A DNA stretch of 64,000 nucleotides from JTS-AC122 sp050246015 (lineage in GTDB: Bacteria > Planctomycetota > Phycisphaerae > Phycisphaerales > UBA1924), in the NCBI GenBank assembly GCA_050246015.1, contig JBFWWU010000008.1, forward strand, positions 124,001 to 188,000, in the 5' to 3' direction. The notes beneath the pieces were generated by a model that was given only the letters and a program-made list of their open reading frames with translations, was not told where the DNA came from and did no database searches. The translations under genes were made by a program, and so were the position numbers. The number at the start of each line of letters is the position of its first letter. Within the stretch, counting starts at the first letter, position 1. This document shows positions 25,776 through 34,348 of this stretch, one piece after another.

Positions 25776-27470
25776 TCACGCGTGCTTCGCGTCGCTTAGG
25801 CCGTGAAACTCGATCGCGGCGACGGTGGCATCGTCGGCGAGGGTGGACGAGCCGGCGAAGGAGGTGAGGGAATCGAAGGCACGGTGGACGACGTCGCGGA
25901 CGCTGGGAGCGCCGGCGACGATCTGGCCCAGGCGGCGCGAGGAGAACTCCTCGCCGGTGGAACTGCGCTGCTCGATCATGCCGTCGCTGTAGAGGACGAG
26001 GCGGTCGCCGGGCGTGAGGTGGAGGGTTTGGGACTCGTATTCGAAGTCGGTGTCGATGCCGATGGGGATGCCGCGGCCGGTGGGAGGGACGGACCAGGCG
26101 GCGTCGGTGCCGCGGGCGACAAAGGGGAGGTGCATCCAGTGGCCGTGGCCGGCGTCGACGTAGGTGAGCAGGCCGGAGGAGTGGACGATGCCGAGCCAGA
26201 GGGAGATGAACCGGCCGGAGCCGGCGCGATGGGCGACGAAGCGGTTGACCTCGTTGAGGGTGACGGCGGGATCGGCGCCGGACTGGATGTGGGAATGGAG
26301 CGAGGCCTGGGTCATGGCCATGAGGAGGGCGGAGGCGACCCCGTGGCCCGCGACATCGCCCAGGAAAATCGCGACGCGGTCATCATCGATGGGGACGATG
26401 TCGAAGAGGTCGCCAGCGACGAAGAGACCGGCGCGCATCTCCATGTCGTAGGTGACGAACGAGTTGCCCCCGTGGGGCGCGGGGAGGATCGCCTGCTGGG
26501 CTTCGCGTGCGGCGGCGAGTTGCTCGTGGAGCGAGGCCTGTCGGCGTTCGAGGTCGAGTCGCTTGAGGTTGGCGGCGGCGAGGCCGTAGGAGCGGGCAAC
26601 GGCTTCGCAGAAGCCGGTGGCGTCGGGGCGGACGGAGGATTCCTTCCCGCGCGCATCGAGGTAGAGGAACCCCTCGATGGCTTCGCCGAGATAGATCGGG
26701 GCGCAGAGCGCGGAGTGGATGCTGAGGTCCGCGACGCTCTGGCCGTAGTCGCGCGACCCGAGGTCGTCGGAGGCGAGGATGGAGACGACGCCGCTGGCGG
26801 CCTGGGAGACGAGCGACCCGCTGAAACTGAAGTCGGAGGTATCGTCGGGAAGCAGGCGCATGGAGGCGACGACTTCGACGTCGCCGCCCGCGGAACTGTT
26901 GAGGCGTTTGAGGACGGCGCCGCGGGCGTACCCGCTGCCGCTGAGCGCTGACTGAAGCGCGGCCAGCGCGAGGGTGCTTTCATCCCGGGCGGCGTCGAGT
27001 TTGGCTATGCACTCGGTCAGGAGCCTCAGACGCCGATCGGCGAGGCTGCGCAGGTCGTTGGGGCTGACCTTTTCCACCCGCAGGTTCCGGCTGGCGGAAT
27101 CGTCGATGGTGGCGGCGGTCCCGCCGGACATCGAGGTCCCGTGCCCGCCGGTGTGCTTTCCCGCGATCGCGCGAAACGTCCAGGGACCGATCGAGAGGAG
27201 GTCTCCCGGCGCGAGGTCGGCGGGCTTGGAGGCTTCGAGCCTGACGCCGTTGAGGTACGTGCCGCGGATGCTCCCGTGATCAACGACATACCACCCGCTG
27301 AGCCGACGGACGATGGTGGCGTGGCGACGGGAGACGCCCTCGTGCAGGAGGCAGATATCAGAACTCGCGGAGCGGCCGATGGTGGTGGGGTGATCGGGGG
27401 CGACGACGTAGGAGCCGGAATAGGGGCCGGTGAGGGTCTGGAGCGTGATGGTCTCGTCGTCGCGCTGCAT
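25776..27470 (-). CDS. PP2C-type (SpoIIE-like) Ser/Thr phosphatase with FHA and GAF domains
   Basis: A 564-residue signalling protein. An FHA domain fills residues 5-95 (TIGRSASSDICLLHEGVSRRHATI, then GTYLNGVRL), binding phosphothreonine. A GAF-like domain follows at about 140-320, then a short coiled coil (LERRQASLHEQLAAAREAQQ). The SpoIIE phosphatase domain follows with metal-binding acidic residues in AGLFVAGDLFDIVPIDDDRV, LGDVAGHGVASALLMAM, LTYVDAGHGHW and LVLYSDGMIEQ. It could counter kinases such as the one upstream and read phosphorylated partners through FHA (inference). The ATG at 27470 has a TACGCT box 10 bases upstream, and a GTG at 27476 is the alternative. It follows the gene at 27520-30012 on the same strand. 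Confidence 0.9.
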   Translation of the reverse strand: MQRDDETITLQTLTGPYSGSYVVAPDHPTTIGRSASSDICLLHEGVSRRHATIVRRLSGWYVVDHGSIRGTYLNGVRLEASKPADLAPGDLLSIGPWTFRAIAGKHTGGHGTSMSGGTAATIDDSASRNLRVEKVSPNDLRSLADRRLRLLTECIAKLDAARDESTLALAALQSALSGSGYARGAVLKRLNSSAGGDVEVVASMRLLPDDTSDFSFSGSLVSQAASGVVSILASDDLGSRDYGQSVADLSIHSALCAPIYLGEAIEGFLYLDARGKESSVRPDATGFCEAVARSYGLAAANLKRLDLERRQASLHEQLAAAREAQQAILPAPHGGNSFVTYDMEMRAGLFVAGDLFDIVPIDDDRVAIFLGDVAGHGVASALLMAMTQASLHSHIQSGADPAVTLNEVNRFVAHRAGSGRFISLWLGIVHSSGLLTYVDAGHGHWMHLPFVARGTDAAWSVPPTGRGIPIGIDTDFEYESQTLHLTPGDRLVLYSDGMIEQRSSTGEEFSSRRLGQIVAGAPSVRDVVHRAFDSLTSFAGSSTLADDATVAAIEFHGLSDAKHA

Positions 27471-27480
27471 GGGCACGAGG

Positions 27481-27486
27481 AGCGTA
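27481..27486 (-). promoter_or_regulatory. -10-like TACGCT box, 10 bases before the phosphatase ATG
   Basis: On the reverse strand TACGCT is followed by 4 bases to a GTG or 10 bases to the ATG at 27470. No Shine-Dalgarno sequence is seen. Confidence 0.4.
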
Positions 27487-27519
27487 TCGCGATCGAGCCG
27501 TGCACGTGAGACGTGGCGG

Positions 27520-30012
27520 CTACGGCTTCAGCTTCTCGCGGATCGCCCTGATCGATTCAGCCGGGGATCCGCCGCCCAGTTCCCGGTCGATCAGTTCGAG
27601 CCGCTTGATGTGCAAGCGCATGGCGGCGGCGCGCTGGGCGTCGGGGCGGTCGGCATCGAGCATGCGCAGCAACTCGGCCCAGGCGAGCCAGAACTCGGGC
27701 GGGCGCGCCGGACTGGCCGCCGCGTCGTCGGGGGCGTGGTCCAGTTCATCGGCCAGAGCGCGCAGGGTGGCGAACGCGGGTTCGGTCTGCCCGGCGCGGC
27801 GCTGCGCGCGGCCGAGCAGCAGCATGATCCGGGGGCGAAGCGTCTCGAGCACAGCCTGCAGCGACGGATCGATCGTGCCCGCGTGATGATCCCCGGTGAG
27901 AGCCAGGAGCCGCTGCGCCAGGTCGCGCGCGGCGGCGGGCGCTGTCTCGATCGTCGCCTCGGCGTCGGGGAACCGGCACAGGTCGTCCCAGGCGGGGTCG
28001 CGTGCGCTCGACCAGGCGTACGCCGCACGAGACACGTCGCGCTTGGCGGCGTCGTCCAGGCGGCGCAGAAGCGACGGCGTGGTCGTGCGGGCCAGGAGGG
28101 CGCGGGCGGCGTCGTCGGCCTCGCGCGCGAGCGGGTCGGGCTCTAGCGCCGCGGCCGCCGCTCGTCGAAACAAGTCAAGACTGCGTTCGAACTCACCGGG
28201 CTGAAACGCTGATTCCGTCGAATCGGAGCCTTCCCCCTCGCTGCGCCGAGCGAGCAGGCTCCCGAGTGCGTAACACAGCCTGGCGTGGGCCGCGGGCGCC
28301 GGCTGGGCGCCGACGGCGAGCGTCAGCATGGCCTCGCGGGCCGCGACGTGCCGGCGGTGCTCCGCGGCGTGCTCGTCACCCGGCCCACTGGGAGGCGCCG
28401 GCGCGGGCGTCCTGAGGCACAGGGCCGCACCGGCGTCGAGAGCGCGCGCGGCGAGGCGCGAACCCGGGTGCTCTCGCACAATCGCCGCCAGCATTTCGAG
28501 GGCGTCGGTGAGACGCGGGGTCGATCCCGCGCCGGGCGCGCCTGACCCGTCGGCGGCGGCCCCGAGCGACAGCGAGGCGATTTCCCACCGCGCGGCCGCG
28601 GCGACCTCGCCGGCATCCGAACGCCCGGCAAGCGATCGCAGCGCCGACTCGGCGGCGTCGCGGCGCTGAACCCTCACGGCCCCGGTCGCGGCGCCGTCCG
28701 CCGCGCGAGCGAGTTCCAACTGCCGCAGCGCGCACGCGAACGCGAGGTGCGGCGAGAGATCATCCGCGGGCGACGCGGCGCCGACGAGTTCGGCGAGTTT
28801 GTCATAGATCGTGGCGCGCAGCGTGTCGTCCTCCCGCGATGTGAGCACGCGGACGAGCCCTTCGGCTTCGTGGTTGATGCGCCGGGCTCGCTCGGCCGCC
28901 GTCGCGTCCGCGGCGTCATTCCCGGCCTGCCGCCGGAGCCGGGCGGTACACTCGGCCAGCAGGAGCGCCCGGCGCAGGCTGAGTTCCTGCGAGGCGGAGG
29001 GGCGGTCACCGGAAGGCGCGGCGGACTTGAGTTCGGAGTCCAGGCGGCGCTGCACGTCGGCCACGGCTTGGTCGCTCATCCCGGCGGTCGCGACGACGCA
29101 CGCCACGAACGTGTCGCGCCAGGCAGCCGCGGCGTCCGGCGGCGCGGGAGCGCGCGGCGGGGGGAGTGACGCGGAGAGTCGGCGCACCACGTCGGCGGAG
29201 CCGGGCGCGGGGGCCGGGACCGACGCGAGCGCCAGGGCCAGGTAGATGTCCCGCTCCTGCCGCACGCGCTCGGCCGCCGACTGCTCGCCGGGGCCGGGCT
29301 CCTCGGCACGGATCTGGATACCCGACAGCGCGCGTATCGCCGATTCGAACTCACCCCGCGCTCCTGGGCTTGAGCGGGTCGCACACGCCCGCAGCACCTG
29401 CGAGCGAGCCAGCAGAAGCGGAACGCGCACGCCGCGTTCGGCGTCGATGAGCCGGGCCATCGCGGCCTCGGCCTGTCGGCGCGCGGCGTCGAGCCCGCCG
29501 GCGGCGTCGCGGGCACGGAAGATCTGGTCTTCGAGTCGCTCGATCACCGGGTCGATGGCTTCGTCGGCGCGGCGAGCCAGCGCGCCCGCTTCATCGGCCG
29601 CCGCCGCCACACTTCGACACTGGGCCCCGGTCGGCACACCGACCAGAACGCTGGCGTCATCCGCGTCGAGCGCGACGGTCAGCAGGACATCGTGCGCTTG
29701 ATCCAGGAGCCACGTCGGCAGTCGTGCATCGCCGGCCGCGGCGGCGATGAGCCGGGTGCGGGCGTCGAGGAGATCCTCCAGCGCGCGCCGCGTGTCCTGA
29801 GGCGTCGCGGCGGCAAGTTGATCTTGGAGCGACGCCACGCGGGCTGAGAGTTCCGCGACTGAATCGCCCGGCTGGAAGAGTGAAAAAGGCGCGGCCGCGG
29901 TGGCTGGAAGCCCGAGACACACGGCGACAAGGACGCCCGCAACAGCGTGCGCCGGGGCACATGCCCGGCGGCGTGCGATGGAGACTCGCGCGAACGACCA
30001 TCGATGCGGCAT
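27520..30012 (-). CDS. Large exported Ala-rich helical protein, function unknown
   Basis: An 830-residue protein starting at the ATG at 30012. A basic N-terminus (RRRACAPAHA) and the hydrophobic stretch VAGVLVAVCLGLPATA make a signal peptide ending near residue 40. The mature part is Ala/Arg/Asp-rich, helical and repetitive, with weak TPR-like pairs (AYAWSSARDPAWDDLCRF, LLLGRAQRRAGQTEPAFATL). I recognise no enzyme motif. The same frame stays open upstream to 31416, but that stretch is the antisense of the neighbouring gene. A TAAACT box lies 7 bases before the ATG. It may share a transcript with the phosphatase gene 49 bases downstream. It is divergent from another exported unknown at 30157. 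Confidence 0.65.
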   Translation of the reverse strand: MPHRWSFARVSIARRRACAPAHAVAGVLVAVCLGLPATAAAPFSLFQPGDSVAELSARVASLQDQLAAATPQDTRRALEDLLDARTRLIAAAAGDARLPTWLLDQAHDVLLTVALDADDASVLVGVPTGAQCRSVAAAADEAGALARRADEAIDPVIERLEDQIFRARDAAGGLDAARRQAEAAMARLIDAERGVRVPLLLARSQVLRACATRSSPGARGEFESAIRALSGIQIRAEEPGPGEQSAAERVRQERDIYLALALASVPAPAPGSADVVRRLSASLPPPRAPAPPDAAAAWRDTFVACVVATAGMSDQAVADVQRRLDSELKSAAPSGDRPSASQELSLRRALLLAECTARLRRQAGNDAADATAAERARRINHEAEGLVRVLTSREDDTLRATIYDKLAELVGAASPADDLSPHLAFACALRQLELARAADGAATGAVRVQRRDAAESALRSLAGRSDAGEVAAAARWEIASLSLGAAADGSGAPGAGSTPRLTDALEMLAAIVREHPGSRLAARALDAGAALCLRTPAPAPPSGPGDEHAAEHRRHVAAREAMLTLAVGAQPAPAAHARLCYALGSLLARRSEGEGSDSTESAFQPGEFERSLDLFRRAAAAALEPDPLAREADDAARALLARTTTPSLLRRLDDAAKRDVSRAAYAWSSARDPAWDDLCRFPDAEATIETAPAAARDLAQRLLALTGDHHAGTIDPSLQAVLETLRPRIMLLLGRAQRRAGQTEPAFATLRALADELDHAPDDAAASPARPPEFWLAWAELLRMLDADRPDAQRAAAMRLHIKRLELIDRELGGGSPAESIRAIREKLKP

Positions 30013-30019
30013 GACATGA

Positions 30020-30025
30020 AGTTTA
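30020..30025 (-). promoter_or_regulatory. -10-like TAAACT box, 7 bases before the 30012 start
   Basis: On the reverse strand TAAACT, 7 bases, then ATG. No Shine-Dalgarno sequence is present. It fits the leaderless pattern. Confidence 0.35.
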
Positions 30026-30079
30026 TCGCGACACTCATCGCGGCGTGGATCCCGCCGATCATCGACCCCGCTCAAGGGA

Positions 30080-30100
30080 GTTACATGCAGGTTACGTGCA
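30080..30100. promoter_or_regulatory. Direct repeat GTTACRTGCA between divergent genes, possible operator
   Basis: GTTACATGCA at 30080-30089 and GTTACGTGCA at 30091-30100 are direct repeats 11 bases apart, one helical turn. They lie in the 144-base gap between two divergent genes for exported proteins, where a regulator could control both. Confidence 0.35.
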
Positions 30101-30156
30101 ACCGCGGGGCGTGATTGCTGTTTCGGTACGATACGAAGGAGGGACGCGGGACGCCG

Positions 30157-31389
30157 ATGAGGAGACACGTGGTGCGGCAACACGTTCCTGAGCGGATCCG
30201 GGCGGCGGCGGCGGGGTGGCTCGTGGCCGGGCTGATGGTCTGGCTCGGCGCGGGGAGCGGCGCGTCGGCCCAGATGTGGTCGGATTGGGGACCCGATACG
30301 TTCAGGCGTCCGGCGCTCTCGACGCGGGCGATCGACGAGATTTCGAGCCGGCTGGGGCTCAGCGCGTCGCAGCGCCGCGCGGCCGAGTCGCTGGTCGCGG
30401 CCTATTCGGCGGAATATGCCTCGCTCCTGGCACGGGCCGACGAGGTTACCAAGAACATCAACGAGTTTGTCGCGGATAACTCGCAGCCCGGCGAGTGGTA
30501 CCACCTGACGTTCGCGATGCGGCGGAAACTCATCGGGCGGATCGATTCGCTCGACAAGGGACTGCTGGACGACCTGCACGCCCTGCTTAGCGCCGAACAG
30601 GAAGCCGGGTTTCCCATCCTGCAGCGGCGGGTCCGGCGTGAGCGATTTCTTCGCCTGGCCGAGCGCGGCGGCCCGTCGATCCCCGAACTCACCGACCTGA
30701 TGAAGCAACTGCGGCTGGACCCAGTCACCAGCGCGGCGATCGCGCCGGCGCTGGAGCAGTACGAGATCGATCTTGACCGCGAACTCCAGGAGTTCATCGC
30801 GCTCTTCAACCGCTATTACGACGAATGGTCGAAGACCATCGACCGGTACACCGGAAGGTCGGGCGAGGCCCCGCAGGTCATCCTGGATCTGGCCAAGGAT
30901 CTGGCCGAGGAGAGCCGCAAACTGAGCGGGCTGCGGCGGCGGCACGTCGAGCGGTTGCAGGCGAGCGTCCCCCCGGACCAGCGCGCGGCGTTTGACGCGG
31001 AACTCAACCGCCGACTGTACCCGGCGATCTTCCGCGCCGGCAAGGCGACGCGGATCCTCAGCGGCGTGCTGGAACTCAAAGACCTGGACCCGGCGCTTCG
31101 GGCCGCGGTGCTGGACATGCAGGAGCGATACGACCGAGACCTGGCCGCGGCGAATCAGAAGTGGCTCGACGCCGCCAGCGCGAGGGCCCGCGCGGCGGAC
31201 TTGGGAGAGGACACCTCGAAGTTCGGCACCGAGGAGCGCGACGCGCGGAACGCGCGGCGAGCGCTCGACAAGGACGTGCTCGAACGGATCTACACGATGC
31301 TCCCGGACGAGATCAAGCAGAATCTCCCCATGCTCGTGAGCCGGGGGGAACTGGACCTGGACCTGCCGCCGGAAACCAAGCCCGAGTAG
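30157..31389 (+). CDS. Exported helical protein, function unknown
   Basis: A 410-residue protein with a signal peptide (a basic start, then AAAAGWLVAGLMVWLGAGSG, ending at GASAQ near residue 40). The mature part is almost entirely helical and charged, with LGLSASQRRAAESLVAAYSA and similar segments (LRLDPVTSAAIAPALEQYE, LLDDLHALLSAEQEAGFPIL). The pattern of Leu at helix faces and 'L..eQ' phrases recalls periplasmic Spy/CpxP-like or zinc-resistance sensor proteins, but I cannot assign it. AAGGAGGG lies 13 bases before the ATG, a long spacing, and an upstream TTG-initiated form at 30115 is possible. It is divergent from 27520-30012 and convergent with 31425-32813. Confidence 0.65.
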   Translation: MRRHVVRQHVPERIRAAAAGWLVAGLMVWLGAGSGASAQMWSDWGPDTFRRPALSTRAIDEISSRLGLSASQRRAAESLVAAYSAEYASLLARADEVTKNINEFVADNSQPGEWYHLTFAMRRKLIGRIDSLDKGLLDDLHALLSAEQEAGFPILQRRVRRERFLRLAERGGPSIPELTDLMKQLRLDPVTSAAIAPALEQYEIDLDRELQEFIALFNRYYDEWSKTIDRYTGRSGEAPQVILDLAKDLAEESRKLSGLRRRHVERLQASVPPDQRAAFDAELNRRLYPAIFRAGKATRILSGVLELKDLDPALRAAVLDMQERYDRDLAAANQKWLDAASARARAADLGEDTSKFGTEERDARNARRALDKDVLERIYTMLPDEIKQNLPMLVSRGELDLDLPPETKPE

Positions 31390-31424
31390 GTCCTGGGCTG
31401 GTGTCCCGGGACCCATCGACGCGA

Positions 31425-32813
31425 TCAGTGTTCGGGCCGCGGCGGCGCGGGGCGGGGAGTGCCGGGGATCGGCACGGGTTTGGCCTCGGCGATGACGCTC
31501 GCTACAGGGGCCGGGGGCCCGTCAAGGCTGCTTTCCGCGCGCTGGGCAACCGAGCGCAGGGCCGAGGCAACGAATGAGAGGTCGCGCTTGAGATCAACGC
31601 GCACCCGGTCGAGGATCTCGCGGAGGGGCATGGGCAGGTCGGCGTCCGCCGCCCCGCCGCGCGACAGGAGCACCGCGTGCCACGGCTCGAGTTTCTCAAG
31701 CAGCACCGCGAGGTGAGCGCCCGCGTCGTGGCCCGCGGCGGCGGCGCTCGACGCGTCGCGGTGAGCCTGGCTCGCGGCCTGGACCGAGCCCGCGAGTTCG
31801 GACTTGGCGATCTCGACGTCCGCGGTGAGGCGTGCGATGGTGTTGTCGGTCGCGGCCTGATGGGCCCTGAACTGGTCCTCGATGGCCTGCTGCGTCGCGC
31901 TGGATAGCGTCTGCGCGCGGTCGATCGCCTCGGAGAGATGATCGCGTACGGCGGCCACTTCGTCGATGAGGGGGAGCGCGGCGCTGACGGACAGACCCAG
32001 GGCCTGGCGCGCCTGGTCGGCCTGATCGCGGATGGAATCGAGTTGTCGCGTCGCGAACGCGGCGTCCTTCTTGGCCACGTCCGCGCGGGAGACGAGTTCG
32101 TGCAGGGCGCCGAGAGCCGCGCCGTCGGAAACCGCGCCGGCGGCGTGCGAGCCCACGCGCCGATCGGCGTCGCTCAGCAGAGATTCGACGCGCCGCTCGA
32201 TCAAGCCCAAGCGTGCCTCGGCCCCGGCGAGGGTTTCTTCCAGTCGCGGGGCGAGCCGCCCCATGCATTGCTCGATCGTCGCGTCCGTGCGGGCACGGAC
32301 ATCGTCAACTAAGGAATCCGTGACGCCGGCGTCGTCGATGGAGGGGCGGCTCTGCTGGGCGCGTTCCTGGGCCGTCGCGAGCAGGCCCGTGACATGGTCC
32401 GCCTTGGCCTGTAGCGCGGCGAGCGCTTCGCGCAGCCCGTCACGGGACCGCTCGGCCTCGGTCGCGGCCTTTTGAAGAGCCGCGGCGGTGGACGCGGCCT
32501 GGTTGATGATGTCGCGCAGGGATTGCGAGAACTCGCTGAACGCCTGTCGGTCAACCACGCGGGGCGAGAGGAATACGTCGTCGGCGGGCGTCGCGGGGGA
32601 CCGGGCCGAACCCCCCCGGCCCCCCCGGCCCCCCCCACTCGCCGGCGCGAGCGGCTCGAGGTCGTTGGTCGCCCCGGCTCGGACGCCGGGTTGCGATGCA
32701 ACGCCAGCCACCTGACGCGCCGGGGACTGCCCGTCTCGCTTTGGCTCGAATCCGGTGAGGCGAGGCTTGGATGACTCGGGCGGAGTCGGGCCGGACGGGT
32801 TCTTCGGGTTCAT
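31425..32813 (-). CDS. Long coiled-coil protein, function unknown
   Basis: A 462-residue protein. Residues 1-90 are Pro/Gly-rich and disordered, with a glycine tract (GGGRGGRGG) encoded by long C runs. From about residue 95 to 400 it is Ala-rich heptad coiled coil (AASTAAALQKAATEAERSRD, AIDRAQTLSSATQQAIEDQ). The tail is Pro-rich. There is no signal peptide or membrane segment, so it is likely a cytoplasmic structural or partition-type protein. That role is a guess from shape only. The ATG at 32813 has GAGGAG six bases upstream. An in-frame start at 32849 is less likely. Confidence 0.65.
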   Translation of the reverse strand: MNPKNPSGPTPPESSKPRLTGFEPKRDGQSPARQVAGVASQPGVRAGATNDLEPLAPASGGGRGGRGGSARSPATPADDVFLSPRVVDRQAFSEFSQSLRDIINQAASTAAALQKAATEAERSRDGLREALAALQAKADHVTGLLATAQERAQQSRPSIDDAGVTDSLVDDVRARTDATIEQCMGRLAPRLEETLAGAEARLGLIERRVESLLSDADRRVGSHAAGAVSDGAALGALHELVSRADVAKKDAAFATRQLDSIRDQADQARQALGLSVSAALPLIDEVAAVRDHLSEAIDRAQTLSSATQQAIEDQFRAHQAATDNTIARLTADVEIAKSELAGSVQAASQAHRDASSAAAAGHDAGAHLAVLLEKLEPWHAVLLSRGGAADADLPMPLREILDRVRVDLKRDLSFVASALRSVAQRAESSLDGPPAPVASVIAEAKPVPIPGTPRPAPPRPEH

Positions 32814-33056
32814 CCGATCTCCTCGGGCTAGGCAGCGGCGGTCGCGCACGAATCGTGCCGGTCGGGCCCGTTGCCGGGTCTGACATGATCGGCGCCGGGG
32901 GCGTTACGGCCGATATGAACGGGCCGAACTCGCGCGAACCGGCAAAAACCGCGCGGCGCTGGGGAAGGCCGGGATCGGCGGCGCGAGCGGCGGCGCCGGG
33001 TCGCGTGCGAGGCGGCCGCGCGGACACGGGTGAACATACTTGCCCGTCGATGCACC

Positions 33057-33085
33057 TTCACTCAATCGTCGGATTGCGGTACTAT
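33057..33085 (+). promoter_or_regulatory. Promoter candidate for the liv operon
   Basis: TTCACT and TACTAT are separated by exactly 17 bases. TACTAT ends 11 bases before the livH ATG, so the mRNA leader would be only a few bases long. No Shine-Dalgarno sequence precedes livH. Confidence 0.45.
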
Positions 33086-33096
33086 CCCCGCCTGCG

Positions 33097-34296
33097 ATGG
33101 AGAAACTCCTCCAAACCTTGATGGATGCGCTCGCCGTCGGGAGCCTCTACGCGCTGATCGCGCTGGGGTACACCATGGTGTACGGCATCCTGAAGTTCAT
33201 CAACTTCGCGCACAGCGACATCTTTGTGCTGGGCGCGTGGGTGTCGTTCGCGACGGCGGTCGCCGTCGGGTGGGCCGGACCGACGGGGTGGCTGGTCGAG
33301 AATCCGCTGCACGTCGCGACGTGGGTCGTCTGGATCGCGGGATCGCTCGCGGGCCTCTCGGCGATCAGTTTCGCGTACGAGCGATGGGGGCAGCCGCGGC
33401 TGAAACCGGAGTTCCGCAGGCGATTGCCCAGCGTCGAGGCATGGAAGACCCTGTGCCTGATGGCGGTGTGGGCTTGGACGATCATCGGGCTGATCAACAT
33501 CGCCTGGCTGTTCAAGCGCGCGGACCACAACGCCCTGGCAGGCGGGGTGATCCTGATCGTCGCGATGCTGACGTGCGGGCTGGTCGGGTTCACACTGGAG
33601 CGGCTGGCGTACAAGCCCCTGCGCAAGGCCCCGCGCCTCAACGTGCTGATCACCGCGATCGGCGTCTCGCTCCTGCTTCAGAACATCGGGCAGACGCCCT
33701 GGATGTTCGGCACACGCCCGCAGCGCGAGCCCCTGCTCCTGCCAACCAGCGCTCCCCTGGCGATCATCGGAGGGCACACGGGCGAGGACGGGACCGTCGT
33801 GGGGGGCGTCAAGGTCTGGGCGGTTGACGTCATCGGCGCCGGGACCTCGGTGCTGCTGATGGTCCTGCTTGACTGGCTGGTCTTCCGTACCAAGATCGGG
33901 CGGGCGATGCGGGCCGTCTCGCACAATACCAACACCGCGGCCCTCATGGGTATCCCCGTGGACCGCGTGATCAGCATCACCTTCGTCCTCGGCGCGATGC
34001 TCGCCGCCGCGGCGGGCTTCCTGTACGGGCAGAAGTACCCCGGCGGGTTGAATCAGACCGCGACGTTCACCTGGGTCATGCTGGGGCTCAAGGCGTTCGT
34101 GGCGGCGGTGGTCGGGGGGATCGGCAACATCCGCGGGGCGATGCTCGGCGGGCTGCTGATCGGGCTCCTGGAGTTCCTCGGCGCCGCGTACATCGATCCG
34201 TCCCTCAAAGACGTCTACGTCTTCGCGCTGCTCATCATCGTGCTCTTGTTCAGGCCCAGTGGTCTCCTGGGCTCGTCCGTTCGAGAAAAGGTGTAA
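33097..34296 (+). CDS. livH: Branched-chain amino acid-type ABC transporter permease (LivH)
   Basis: A 399-residue inner-membrane permease of the LivH family, part of a HAAT-type importer for branched-chain amino acids or urea/amides. The N-terminal ALAVGSLYALIALGYTMVYG and KFINFAHSDIFVLGAW are the family signature, with further helices to the end (LLIGLLEFLGAAYIDPSLKD). It is longer than the usual 290-310 residues because of an extra loop-helix region at about residues 70-160. The ATG was chosen because homology begins there and a promoter-like box lies 11 bases before it. It heads livH-livM-livG-livF. No periplasmic binding protein gene is in the cluster, so substrate specificity is unknown. 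Confidence 0.93.
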   Translation: MEKLLQTLMDALAVGSLYALIALGYTMVYGILKFINFAHSDIFVLGAWVSFATAVAVGWAGPTGWLVENPLHVATWVVWIAGSLAGLSAISFAYERWGQPRLKPEFRRRLPSVEAWKTLCLMAVWAWTIIGLINIAWLFKRADHNALAGGVILIVAMLTCGLVGFTLERLAYKPLRKAPRLNVLITAIGVSLLLQNIGQTPWMFGTRPQREPLLLPTSAPLAIIGGHTGEDGTVVGGVKVWAVDVIGAGTSVLLMVLLDWLVFRTKIGRAMRAVSHNTNTAALMGIPVDRVISITFVLGAMLAAAAGFLYGQKYPGGLNQTATFTWVMLGLKAFVAAVVGGIGNIRGAMLGGLLIGLLEFLGAAYIDPSLKDVYVFALLIIVLLFRPSGLLGSSVREKV

Positions 34297-34348
34297 ATTC
34301 CCGGCACGTCTCTCAGACTCAGCAGGCCTTTCTTCCGCGGCAGGTGTC

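Noticed and set aside
30013..31416. Upstream extension of the 27520-30012 gene by 468 codons
   Set aside because: The extension is exactly antisense to the exported protein gene at 30157-31389 and lacks a signal peptide or domain. The ATG at 30012 gives a signal peptide.
32614..32640. G-quadruplex element in the C-run stretch at 32614-32640
   Set aside because: It lies inside the coiled-coil gene and is explained by its glycine-rich codons.
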